From NCBI GenBank assembly GCA_965204565.1, contig CBDBEU010000005.1:1674001-1738000 (forward strand): a DNA stretch of 64,000 bases, given 5' to 3'. Below the pieces are notes generated by a model that searched no databases, was not told the origin of the DNA, and worked only from the letters and a program-made list of their open reading frames with translations. Made by a program: the position numbers and the translations under genes. This document shows positions 1-8,404 of the stretch, one piece after another (position 1 is the first letter of the stretch; each line of letters opens with the position of its first letter). The DNA is from CBDBEU01 sp965204565. Lineage in GTDB: Bacteria; Pseudomonadota; Alphaproteobacteria; Rhizobiales; TMED25.

Positions 1-697
1 CGGTCCCGCGGCACCCGTTTTCCGAATGTGCGTCCAACTGACTATCCCACACCAACGCGGCTGTTCACGGGGCCGTTCGTTGCTTCGTTGGCGATATTGA
101 TAGCGACCGGCGTTTACTTGCTGGCCACCCCGGTCAACGCTCGAATTATCCCCGATCGCAGCGAGTTGATTGGTCTTCCCTATGAAAATCCGCAGTGGCG
201 CCCGCGCATACAAAAATTGGCGAGCGACACAGAAGAGGTGCTGGGCGCCGATGACTATGACATCGCGGATCTGTTTCCGGGGACACAGGGGCCGTGAACC
301 TTTATGTCGCCTATCTCGATTATCAGTGGGACAATCGCTCCTGGCACTCACTGCAACAATGCATCCCGGGGGCGGATGGACGATCTCCAGCCTCACTAGG
401 GTGCCGTTGGACAATGGCAAAGCCCCACCAACAATCGTCAACCGCGCTGTCATCGCCAAGGGCGAGCACAAGCAACTCGTCTATTACTGGTTCCGCCAGC
501 GCGGTATGGAGATCGCAGACGAAATGAGGTTGAGGCTTCTCCTGTTCTGCGATGGCCTGTTTGAAAATCGGACAGATGTTGCCCTCGTACGATTGACGAC
601 GCCAGTGTTTCGCAACGAAGACACATCAGTGGCGTATGAGCGGCTCCCGGCCATACTTAACGTAGATCAATCCAGTTCTTCCGGAATATATGCCTGA
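1..697 (+). pseudogene. EpsI-like / exosortase C-terminal domain, 5'-partial, two frameshifts
   Basis: Three frames must be joined to read one EpsI-type (DUF3485) protein. The first frame is open from the window edge and has a membrane segment (VASLAILIATGVYLLA) and then LGADDY. Near 280-294 the reading moves to a frame giving NLYVAYLDYQ and HSLQQCIPG. Near 365-372, in a G-run, it moves again to give GGWTIS, NRAVIAKGEHKQLVYYWF and ALVRLTTP, stopping at 697. The order V-N-L-Y-V-A-Y, C-x-P-G-G-G-W, Q-L-V-x-Y-W-F is typical of EpsI, which is fused to exosortase in alphaproteobacterial XrtD. Such proteins serve sorting of CTERM-tagged proteins and polysaccharide export. Both breaks are single-base events in or near homopolymers, so true decay and assembly error are both possible. 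The exosortase half would lie upstream of the window. Confidence 0.72.
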
Positions 698-712
698 CTG
701 AAGCCAGCGCGC

Positions 713-2074
713 TCACGCCTTGACGATGCGTTCGCGGTTCGCCTCAACGTTCCTGGTCGCGTTGCGGGTGTCGACAACAAGCCGGGACGACGCGACCAGC
801 GCTTGCCAGTCGATGCCTGAGTGATCTGTGATGATCAGGATCGCGTCGAATGATCCGACTGTTTCAGCATCAAGGTTGATGGAACGCCGCCCGGCCAGCG
901 AACTATGTTCTCTTGAAGGGCCGATCTCCTCGACAAACGGATCATGATAGGCAGTCTCGGCGCCGCGCTCTTCCAACAGCTCGGTGATCTTTAGCGCCGG
1001 GCTTTCTCGGATATCATCAACATCTTTCTTGTAGGCGATGCCGATGAGTAAAATGCGGGTGCCTTTTACTCCCTTGCCAAAAAAATCGTTTAAGGCTGCT
1101 GTGATCCGGTCGACGATGATCCGCGGCATAGCGGTGTTGATCTCGCCGGCAAGCTCGACAAAGCGCACCGGTGCATCGAACTCGCGCGCTTTCCAGGTAA
1201 GATAGAACGGGTCGATCGGGATGCAGTGACCACCAAGCCCGGGGCCAGGGTAGAACGGCATGAAGCCGAACGGCTTGGAGCTTGCAGCCTCGATCACATC
1301 CCACACATCGATTCCCATGGCGTCATAGACAAGCTTAAGCTCGTTTACGAGCGCAATATTGACCGAACGGAATATGTTCTCTGTGAGCTTGACCGCCTCG
1401 GTAGTTCGCGTGTCCTTGACCGGGATGACGTCGATCACCGCTCCGCGGTAGAGCTCGAGCGCAACTGCGGTCGCGCGTGGGCCTTCACCGCCGACAACTT
1501 TGGGAATGCGGGAGGTGTCATAGTCCACATTGCCTGGATCTTCGCGCTCGGGCGAATAGGCGATAAACAGGTCTTGTTCGGACTTGAGGCCCGACCGCTC
1601 CAGGATTGGTTTGAGCACCTCTGACGTGGTGCCCGGATAGGTCGTCGATTCGAGCGCAACCAGCACACCAGGTTTAAGAACCGGTACGAGTGATTCCGCC
1701 GTGGAGACAACATAACTGAGATCGGGTTCACGGTTGCGGCTGAGCGGGGTGGGCACGCAGATCAGGATGGCGTCGGCTTGTGAAAGGCTCGCGATTTCGC
1801 ACGTCGCCTCGAATCTCCCGGCCCGCATCTCGGTCACGAGGTCACTGGAAAAATGTGTGAAGTAGGACTGGCCGGCGTTCAAAAGCTCGACCTTTTCCGG
1901 GTCGATGTCATAGCCGATCACGCGGTAGCCGACAGCTCCAAGCGCGCGTGCAAGTGGCAAACCCACATAGCCAAGCCCGATGACTGCGACGGTGGCTGTA
2001 CGCTCACCAAGCCGCTTTGTGAGCGTTGTGTAGCAGGCCGGCTTTTCACCGGTTATTGGCAAGGGATTTTCCAA
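713..2074 (-). CDS. nucleotide sugar 6-dehydrogenase (UDP-GlcNAc/UDP-ManNAc type)
   Basis: 453 residues, full length for the WecC/WbpA/TviB family of NAD-dependent UDP-hexosamine dehydrogenases, which oxidise C6 of the sugar to a uronic acid for surface polysaccharide. The Rossmann motif VIGLGYVGLPLA lies near residue 32, STTYPGTT is present, and the catalytic cysteine sits in GLGGHCIPIDPFY near residue 270. The C-terminal UDP-binding domain includes RILLIGIAYKKDVDD and DDIRESPALK. It converges on the broken EpsI-like gene, which fits an exopolysaccharide/exosortase locus. An IS5-type element begins about 90 bases upstream of its start, so its native promoter region is probably cut. Which UDP-amino sugar it uses cannot be read from the sequence. 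Confidence 0.93.
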   Translation of the reverse strand: MENPLPITGEKPACYTTLTKRLGERTATVAVIGLGYVGLPLARALGAVGYRVIGYDIDPEKVELLNAGQSYFTHFSSDLVTEMRAGRFEATCEIASLSQADAILICVPTPLSRNREPDLSYVVSTAESLVPVLKPGVLVALESTTYPGTTSEVLKPILERSGLKSEQDLFIAYSPEREDPGNVDYDTSRIPKVVGGEGPRATAVALELYRGAVIDVIPVKDTRTTEAVKLTENIFRSVNIALVNELKLVYDAMGIDVWDVIEAASSKPFGFMPFYPGPGLGGHCIPIDPFYLTWKAREFDAPVRFVELAGEINTAMPRIIVDRITAALNDFFGKGVKGTRILLIGIAYKKDVDDIRESPALKITELLEERGAETAYHDPFVEEIGPSREHSSLAGRRSINLDAETVGSFDAILIITDHSGIDWQALVASSRLVVDTRNATRNVEANRERIVKA

Positions 2075-2161
2075 GACAGTCCCGTAGCATCGATATTTAA
2101 ATTTAGATTTGGTGCTTGCTTTTCAGGTGCCAAGTTGCATTGGCGAAACGCTGAGAGCCGA

Positions 2162-3002
2162 GGGCCTAGACTCATTATAGCCACGAGATAAGGGCTGCGG
2201 CGCGCGCGATAGCTGCCGTGACGTTTTTAATGTTGCGCTCGAAGCGCGTTGCGATGCGCCGCCCGTCTTTGAGGCGGCAGAACATGCGTTCGATGATATC
2301 TCGCTCCCTGCAGATGGCCTGATCGTAGGGATATCGGATCTTGCGGGTCTTTCGCGGCGGGATGACGGGCCCGGTCCCCCGCTCTTCAAGCCATTCGTGC
2401 AGTTCCCGGCTGTCACGGCCTTTGTCGGCGACACGTTCGGCGGATGGCGGCATGGCCTCGATGCAGCGCTGTGCGACCTTGCAATCATGCACGTTTCCGG
2501 TCGTCGGGAGCAGGACGCAGGGGCGGCCCTTGTGGTCGCAGACGGCGTGGAGCCCGGTGTTGCGTCCGCCTTTGGTGTGGCCGATACCACGGGCCGAGGC
2601 CCCCCTTTTCCGCCGTCGGCACAGCGATGAACCTTGATGCAGGAGCTGTCGATAACAGCCGGTCAGGCGTATCCTCAGGGCCTGCCGGAGCGCTGAAGAT
2701 ACCTTCCCGTATACCGCGCTCGGCCCGGCGGACGAAGCGGTTACAGAGCGTCTTCTTCGGCCCGTGGATATCGGCGCAGTCGGCCCGGCGACCGCCACAG
2801 TGCAGTGCATGGACGGTCCAGCTCGGCACACGACGATCATCAACGCGCTTCCTGCTGCGCACATCGGTCGGCAGAAGCGGTGCGATCCGAGCCTACTGAG
2901 AATCGGCAAATCAAAAGAAATCATACATCTCGTTACCTCCTCATCGGAGGCAATGAACCATCCTCAGATCAAGTCGGGAAGGCGGTTATCGGGGCCGGAC
3001 CC
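2162..3002 (-). mobile_element. IS5-family element, type A copy 1, degenerate transposase
   Basis: The transposase must be pieced together from overlapping minus-strand frames; it carries GPKKTL.NRF, IGHTKGGRNTGLHAV, VADKGRDS and ERMFCRLKDGRRIATRFERN, the usual IS5 (IS427-like) order. The start is preceded by a strong GAGGAGG site. The ends were set by comparison with a second copy at 36237-38199: both begin with GGGTYCGGCCCC and end with a related inverted sequence (here GGGCCTAGACTC at 2162), so about 841 bases. Several frameshifts make it inactive. It sits upstream of the UDP-sugar dehydrogenase. Confidence 0.82.
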
Positions 3003-3425
3003 TGAACAACAAAAAGAGGTACAGGGAGACAAATACTCGCGCTGCCCAATCCTCCACCCCCAATATGACCTGTATGGCCCGCCGCGGCCGGGCAAGCTCA
3101 ATGAACCGACTCAACTCGCGCTTGTCGCACCGTTCATGACACTATTTGCAACGCGAATCGCACGCGGCACCTTTGCCGGGGGTGAACTCTCCGAAAAGCC
3201 GATTGATGCCCGCGACCTATGCGGATTCTTGCGCGTCGGCGTTTATGACCGATGTTTATAGCAATCCAAGCCTCAATGCCCGGATCTTTCCATGAGCTGG
3301 TGGTTGTCTTATCCCGTTCAAAAATTTCTCGGTGGGCAGTTGAGCACCGACTCTCCCTACCCGGACAATCAGTCAGCTCTCAGACAAATCGACTGCATCT
3401 TGAGCAAAAAACCAGCCGCAAAATG
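3003..3425. other. region without a supported gene
   Basis: Short open frames only, none with a recognisable domain or ribosome binding site. A possible short frame at 3292-3447 (plus strand, beginning MSWWLSYPV) has no supporting context. I read it as decayed sequence between the IS5 element and the broken secreted-protein gene downstream. Confidence 0.4.
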
Positions 3426-3495
3426 TTATGCGGTGTCGGAGTAGCCGGGTTGCAGCACCGCGAACCCGGCCTCCTTGTGGCGAGGGACCCCGCCC

Positions 3496-3892
3496 TCAGC
3501 AACCGGCTTTGACATAGGCAATCGGGCACCACCTCTCGCCAGGCGATCTCTTCCGCCTCCCAGCGCGCCGGATACGGGCCATCGGCAACGCAATACCAGC
3601 CATTTTACGAAAATTGAGATAATCATTGGTGTGCACCACCTGTGCGCCGGCCCAGCCGCCCACACCTGGCCCGCCCAGACGATTGAGCGTGCGCCATGCG
3701 CCGTTCTGCGTGCGAGAACAGCCAAGAACGACATACCAGCCACAAATCCCGCCGCTCGCCGGTGCAATCCCCGGGAACGCTTTACTGTCCAGTTACTTTA
3801 CTTCCTTGCGGAGCCTGCGAGGCGCCCGCCATCGCCGGCGGCATCAGACACAAATTGATGGCGGCAAGTGCGACTACCAGTTTCAATTTCAT
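3496..3892 (-). pseudogene. small secreted protein with WYVVLGCS motif, frameshifted
   Basis: A clear gene start lies at 3892: the site AAGGCGGAG is followed by ATG and a signal peptide (MKLKLVVALAAINLCL, then MPPAMAGAS). The frame hits a stop after about 36 residues. The rest is legible in other frames: CGWYVVLGCSRTQNGAWR, GAQVVHTNDYLNFR, GWYCVADGPYPARWEAEEIA and finally AYVKAGC. The repeated W-Y-V/C pattern resembles short SPOR- or SH3-like periplasmic domains, but I cannot assign a family. At least two indels break it. It points away from yidD. Confidence 0.5.
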
Positions 3893-3970
3893 CGTCAATC
3901 TCCGCCTTGTTGGCTACGCGCTGATGTCCGGACTGTCGCACGGCCTTGATGAGCGGTGCGTGAACGGCGC

Positions 3971-4282
3971 CTACTTCTCACCCAATCTCACCGCCATATG
4001 AGCGCCGCTCCAACGCCCATAGCCCCACGGCCAGTACCAGCGCCCTGATACGGGAAGACTTTCCGGCACCGGATCATGACCGCTGGCGCCCCACGGATTA
4101 CAGCGGCAAATGCGCGCTAACGCCATCCATCCGCCGGCCCACATGCCAAATTTCCCGATCGCTTCATCGGCATAGTCCGAACATGTTGGCAAATATCGAC
4201 AGGTGCGCCCGAATATTGCTGAGAATGTGAACCGGTAGAGGCGGATTAGAGCCCGCGCCAGCGCCCGCCACACCCGGTTCAC
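3971..4282 (-). CDS. yidD: membrane protein insertion efficiency factor YidD
   Basis: 103 residues with the compact YidD signature: an amphipathic N-terminus (ALIRLYRFTFSAIFGRTCRY), LPTCSDYADEAI, and a third cysteine-rich piece ICRCNPWGASGHDPVP. YidD is a small peripheral inner-membrane protein that helps YidC insert proteins. The GTG start overlaps the TAG stop of the upstream Fe-S scaffold gene by one base, so the two are probably translationally coupled. The C-terminal tail after DPVP is slightly longer than usual. Pairing with an IscU-like gene is a normal rhizobial arrangement. Confidence 0.93.
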   Translation of the reverse strand: MNRVWRALARALIRLYRFTFSAIFGRTCRYLPTCSDYADEAIGKFGMWAGGWMALARICRCNPWGASGHDPVPESLPVSGRWYWPWGYGRWSGAHMAVRLGEK

Positions 4283-4725
4283 TATGCTGCTTCGGTCTGT
4301 TTGGCCTCGATTTGATCGAGTGCGTCCACTACCGCATCGAAGGTCAACAGAGTTGAGGCATGGCGCGACTTGAACTCGCGCACAGGCTCCAGAACTTCAA
4401 GATCGCTCCACCGGCCTGAGGGCACTGGTGCGCCATCTCTCAGCATCGCATGCATCTCGCCCCTCACTTGGCGCAATTCAACTGGCGTTGCACCGATCAC
4501 ATTGCGCGCCATGATCGAGGATGATGCCTGGCCAAGCGCGCAGGCTTTGACCACATGTGCAAAATCGCTCACCTGCTCATCCTTGAGCTTGAGATGAACA
4601 GTGACTTTCGATCCGCATAGCCGGCTGACAGCCGTGGCCGACGCATCGGCATCCTCAAGCGTACCGATTCGCGGGATATTCGCCGCAAGTTCAAGGATCT
4701 TCTTGTTGTAAACATCGTTTAACAT
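4282..4725 (-). CDS. IscU/SufU-like iron-sulfur cluster scaffold protein
   Basis: About 147 residues from the ATG at 4725, chosen because it follows a GGTGG site and matches the family N-terminus (MLNDVYNKKILELAANIPRIG); a longer frame upstream lacks support. NifU_N fold with cysteines in RLCGSKVTVHL and VKACALGQASSSIM. The third canonical ligand is replaced, as the motif reads KSRHASTLLTFDAV with His where IscU has Cys; from memory this is usual in the alphaproteobacterial branch, so it is not a defect. It would provide or carry Fe-S clusters. It is followed by yidD with a one-base overlap and lies divergent from folE across about 210 bases. Confidence 0.88.
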   Translation of the reverse strand: MLNDVYNKKILELAANIPRIGTLEDADASATAVSRLCGSKVTVHLKLKDEQVSDFAHVVKACALGQASSSIMARNVIGATPVELRQVRGEMHAMLRDGAPVPSGRWSDLEVLEPVREFKSRHASTLLTFDAVVDALDQIEAKQTEAA

Positions 4726-4935
4726 GCCACCACTATACCGCACTGCACACGGGTCGCGAAAGCAGCAAGCGCACGCAGTCGGTCTTGCAGGCTTGGCGGG
4801 CCGAGAGTATATTCGGCTTGAAGATAGTCCGCGCCTGTCCAAGAGTTGCTTCACGTCGCGCATCACTCATGCAAGAGATCAAGAGAGCGGCTTTGGCGCA
4901 GATTGGTCACGGCCTGAACCAGGCGGAACTCGTAA

Positions 4936-5565
4936 ATGGATGCGATCGCAAAAGCGGCGGCAGCGCTGCCCGAAACCGGACAACAGCGCCCCAGCCGCGA
5001 AGAGGCTGAACAGGCGGTTCGCACGCTCATTGCGTGGGCTGGCGACGATCCCGCCCGCGACGGCCTCATCGACACACCCGACCGTGTGGTCGATGCCTAT
5101 GACGAGTTCTTCTCCGGCTATAGTAAGGATGCCGACGCCATTTTGTCGCGAACATTTGAAGAAGCGGCCGGTTATGACGACATGGTGATATTGCGCAGCA
5201 TCGACATCCATTCGCATTGCGAACATCATATGATTCCATTCATCGGCACCGCGCACATCGCCTATTTGCCGTCTGAACGGGTTGTAGGGCTGTCAAAGCT
5301 GGCGCGCGTGGCTGAGGTCTTCGCCCGCCGCCTGCAGACCCAGGAAACCCTGACCGCTCAAATTGCACAGGCAATAAATGTTGCTCTGTTGCCGCGCGGC
5401 GTGGCGGTGATGATCGAAGCGGTACATCAATGCATGTCACTGAGGGGCGTGCACAAATCCAATGTGGCGACCATCACCTCGCAATATCTGGGCGAGTTCA
5501 AGGGTGATACAGCGCTCCAGTCCCGGTTTGTCTCGCTGGCGCGCAGCCCGCGCGATGCAGGCTAG
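4936..5565 (+). CDS. folE: GTP cyclohydrolase I
   Basis: 209 residues, normal for FolE. It converts GTP to 7,8-dihydroneopterin triphosphate, the first step of folate synthesis. Visible motifs are HSHCEHHMIPFIG with the zinc cysteine and catalytic histidine, YLPSERVVGLSKLARV, and HQCMSLRGVHK with the second zinc cysteine. The decamer-forming C-terminus is complete. hisI follows after about 10 bases with its own ribosome site, giving the folE-hisI pair common in rhizobia. The start at 4936 (MDAIAKAAAALPE) fits the usual variable N-terminus. Confidence 0.96.
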   Translation: MDAIAKAAAALPETGQQRPSREEAEQAVRTLIAWAGDDPARDGLIDTPDRVVDAYDEFFSGYSKDADAILSRTFEEAAGYDDMVILRSIDIHSHCEHHMIPFIGTAHIAYLPSERVVGLSKLARVAEVFARRLQTQETLTAQIAQAINVALLPRGVAVMIEAVHQCMSLRGVHKSNVATITSQYLGEFKGDTALQSRFVSLARSPRDAG

Positions 5566-5575
5566 GGGAGGGACC

Positions 5576-6058
5576 ATGACGGACACAACGGGCTTTGCGC
5601 GGCGCATCAGCGTCGAGCAGGTCGAAGAAGGCACAGAGCTGGCGCCCAAATTCGATGGAAACGGGCTGGTGCCGGTGGTCACTACCGATGCCGAGAGTGG
5701 CGAGGTTCTGATGCTGGGCTACATGAACGCTGAAGCCCTAACGCGCACCATCACCACTGGCGAGGCTCATTACTGGAGCCGTTCGCGCGGCGCGTTGTGG
5801 CACAAGGGCGCGACCTCCGGACTCGTACAAAAGGTGGTCGATATGCGCGTCGATGACGATCAGGACGCAATCTGGCTTGCGGTCAGCGTCGCGGGCAATG
5901 GCGCAAGCTGCCATGTCGGCTATCGCTCGTGTTTTTATCGCTCGGTACCGACTGGCGCTAAACCTCGGCCCGATCTCGAACTCACATACTGCGAGGGTGG
6001 CAAGGTTTTCGATCCGGCCGAGGTCTACGGAGATGCGACCAACCCGACCCAACTCTAG
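5576..6058 (+). CDS. hisI: phosphoribosyl-AMP cyclohydrolase
   Basis: 160 residues from the ATG at 5576, which follows a GGGGAGGG site; a longer in-frame extension runs back into folE and is rejected. HisI opens the purine ring of PR-AMP in histidine synthesis. Motifs are LMLGYMNAEALTRT, HYWSRSRGALWHKG, the metal-binding DDDQDA, and the zinc cysteines in GASCHVGYRSCFYRSV. There is no HisE domain, as is normal for a stand-alone HisI. hisD lies 54 kb away in this window, so the his genes are scattered here. Confidence 0.96.
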   Translation: MTDTTGFARRISVEQVEEGTELAPKFDGNGLVPVVTTDAESGEVLMLGYMNAEALTRTITTGEAHYWSRSRGALWHKGATSGLVQKVVDMRVDDDQDAIWLAVSVAGNGASCHVGYRSCFYRSVPTGAKPRPDLELTYCEGGKVFDPAEVYGDATNPTQL

Positions 6059-6063
6059 GATAC

Positions 6064-6792
6064 TTAGAACGCCTTGAGCGGCGGCAATTTTCGGTCGAAC
6101 AATCCGAAGAAGAACAGACCGAAGGCAAAGCCGCCAATATGGGCCTCCCAGGCAATACCCGTGCCCTCACCCAAGGTTACCGCTCCCAGGCCCAGTCCCA
6201 GATTGACCAAAAGCCACACTGCCAGAAACGCCAGGCTGCGCTTTTCCTGCACGGTTTCGGCAATCGAGGCCAACGGCACCTGGCGCTGTGCCTCGCCAGG
6301 CCGGCCGAGCGCACCGAATGGGCCGGCAGCGCGGAACACGAACCTGATCGCGGCTGCCATATGACCTGATATCGCGGCAGATGCGCCAATCACCGGAAAC
6401 GGCTCGCCCCAATGCACTCCCAGATGCAACAGAGCACCGGCCACCCCACAGCACAGCGTGAACGCTATAAAGCGCTCAGCACCAATCCGCCACGCAACCG
6501 CACTGCCAAAGGCAAGCATCCATAGACCATTGAACACCAGATGGGTCCAATCTCCATGGAGCAGCATATAGGTGACGAACGACCATACGCCCGCCGCCCA
6601 GCCGCCGCCGAAATCGAGATAGAGCCCCGGCGCGAACTCGCCATACCTAGCTGGGATGAAAGCGAACAAGCGCAGCACATCCACATCGGATTTCGAGCCT
6701 ATCACCAAGCGCACAACATGGATCGCTAGGATCAACCCCAGCATGGCCAATACGATGCGCGGCGCGTTGACCGCTGGAGGTGCGCCGTTCAT
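6064..6792 (-). CDS. rhomboid family intramembrane serine protease
   Basis: 242 residues with about six membrane segments. The catalytic serine is in VIGASAAISGHM (Ser138 or close) and the histidine in EAHIGGFAFGL near residue 218; the WR-like loop (WMLAFGSAVAWRIGAERF) and HLVFNGLWML are also present. It would cleave membrane proteins within the inner membrane. The natural substrate is unknown. It converges on hisI with only five bases between the stops. The loop after the catalytic serine (PFGALGRPGEAQRQVPLASIAE) is longer than in the E. coli GlpG type, as in other alphaproteobacterial members. Confidence 0.92.
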   Translation of the reverse strand: MNGAPPAVNAPRIVLAMLGLILAIHVVRLVIGSKSDVDVLRLFAFIPARYGEFAPGLYLDFGGGWAAGVWSFVTYMLLHGDWTHLVFNGLWMLAFGSAVAWRIGAERFIAFTLCCGVAGALLHLGVHWGEPFPVIGASAAISGHMAAAIRFVFRAAGPFGALGRPGEAQRQVPLASIAETVQEKRSLAFLAVWLLVNLGLGLGAVTLGEGTGIAWEAHIGGFAFGLFFFGLFDRKLPPLKAF

Positions 6793-6889
6793 TGAGGAAT
6801 TTCCTTTGACGCGAACATCTTAACCGAAGTTGCCCCGCCTGTCCACGTGCGCACCAGCGATCCCGGTGAAGGACCACAGCACCCTCACC

Positions 6890-7594
6890 CTAGCAGCCTC
6901 CGGTAGTAACTTGACCGCGAAATATGACGGTACTGCACGCACCATGGCAATCGACCGGTGTGCCCGGTCGAGGTGGACCTAGATCAACATCGATCAATGC
7001 CGGCTCAATACCACCTGCCATTCCGACACATTCTCCGATCAGAGCCTGTGAGCGTTCACCACCTTGATAGACAATCACCGATGGCACGCCTGACACCTCC
7101 TGTGCCCGGCCACCGCGAACAGCGCCTCTCCCGGCGCACAGCCAAATGAGGCGCACAGATACGCCTCCATCCGCGCTTGCCTCTCTTCCACTGTCAGATA
7201 AAGCGATCGCGCACGCCGGCAGCTGAACAATAGCGAGCGCCTCATGCCGATCATCTGCGCGCTTGACCGCCCCTTTGCAAGCGGCTCGCGTGCTGACCAG
7301 CTATCCACCAGTCCCAGCGCATCAATATTGAGGATTACAGACGGTACATGCCCGGATCCGCGCCCGTCGCCAAACGCGGCCGTAACCCATGACACCACGG
7401 CAAATTTAATTGCCGAGACAATTAGAATCCAAGACCAAGTCTGCGTGCCTGTTCGCGTATCCATGCCCCAACTTGTTGCCAAATCGTCGACAGCACGGGC
7501 CAGGCCAGGCCTTTGCTCCTCTTAACCATCCAGTGATCTCCGTTCCGGTTTTGCCAACAACGGCACGCAACCTGCTCTCCTGTTCATTGAACAC
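6890..7594 (-). pseudogene. degenerate coding remnant, unassigned
   Basis: Minus-strand frames here hand over to one another: one carries a hydrophobic stretch (WSWILIVSAIKFAVVSWVTAAF) followed by GMRRSLLFSCRRARSLYLTVEERQARMEAYL, and another continues with VSGVPSVIVYQGGERSQALIGECVG and a cysteine-containing tail. The handover near 7140-7160 suggests a frameshift within one former gene with a membrane anchor. I do not recognise a family. The stretch 6793-6889 holds nothing I can support. Confidence 0.3.
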
Positions 7595-7663
7595 CTCGGG
7601 TTTCGCCTCTGTTGCCCGTGGACCGCATCAAAAAGAGACAAATACGGCCACAGGGGGCTGAAA

Positions 7664-8270
7664 ATGAATCACGAACGGACAAAAGCACTCTATCAATACT
7701 GGGATGAAGTGCGCGGTGTACGCCGCGCACCGCGTCGTCTCGAAATTGAGCCAAGTGCCATTGCCACGCATCTTCCCAATGTGTTCATTCTCGAGCGTAT
7801 TGACCCTGCAACCTTACCGTTTTCGTCTTGCGGGCACGCATTTGTGCGGGTATTTCGCACGCGAACTGCGAGGCTGGCTGTTCACCTCGCTTTGGCCCGA
7901 CGAACAGCGAGGCACGGTACAATCGATCCTCAACTCCGTGACCGAAGAAGGTTCCGGTGCGTTCGCAGGTCTGGAGGGCAAGGAACCACAGGGCCGTAGC
8001 GCCCAATTTGAGCTCTTGCTTTTGCTGCTATCGACAAACCAAGGGGCGTTCGACCGGATCATCGGCTCGATCAGTGCCATCGACTCACCCTATTGGCTGG
8101 GAAATTGGCCGATTGTGGCGTTGAATTTCATGTCGACACGTATTGTATGGCCCGACGGCGAACCCGCAAATCTAATTGAGTTGCTGCCTGTGTCCATATC
8201 AAATTCCCTGGATTCAATCCGCCAACGCCTGAGGGTGATCGAAGGCGGCCTGTCCAAGTCTTCCAAATAG
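7664..8270 (+). pseudogene. PAS_5 domain protein, single frameshift
   Basis: The first frame starts at 7664 (after a GGGGGCTG site) with MNHERTKALYQYWDEVRG, ending in VFILERIDPAT. The second frame takes over near 7810-7825 with YRFRLAGTHLCGYFARELRG, then SILNSVTEEGSGAFAGLEG, ELLLLLLST and DSPYWLGNWPI. Joined, this is a full-length PAS_5 (PF07310) protein, a short alphaproteobacterial PAS family often found beside PilZ genes. The partner PilZ gene follows directly. One inserted or lost base is enough to explain the break, so an assembly error is as likely as decay. Confidence 0.7.
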
Positions 8271-8404
8271 AACTATTGCGCCTGCAACTACCTCAACATC
8301 TGCATCAATTTGGTAGTCATGGGCCCACAGCCAGCGCTTGGTTAATCGTTCGCTAACCAAGTTCCGCGATAATGAAACGGGGAATCATCTGGCACCAATT
8401 GGCT

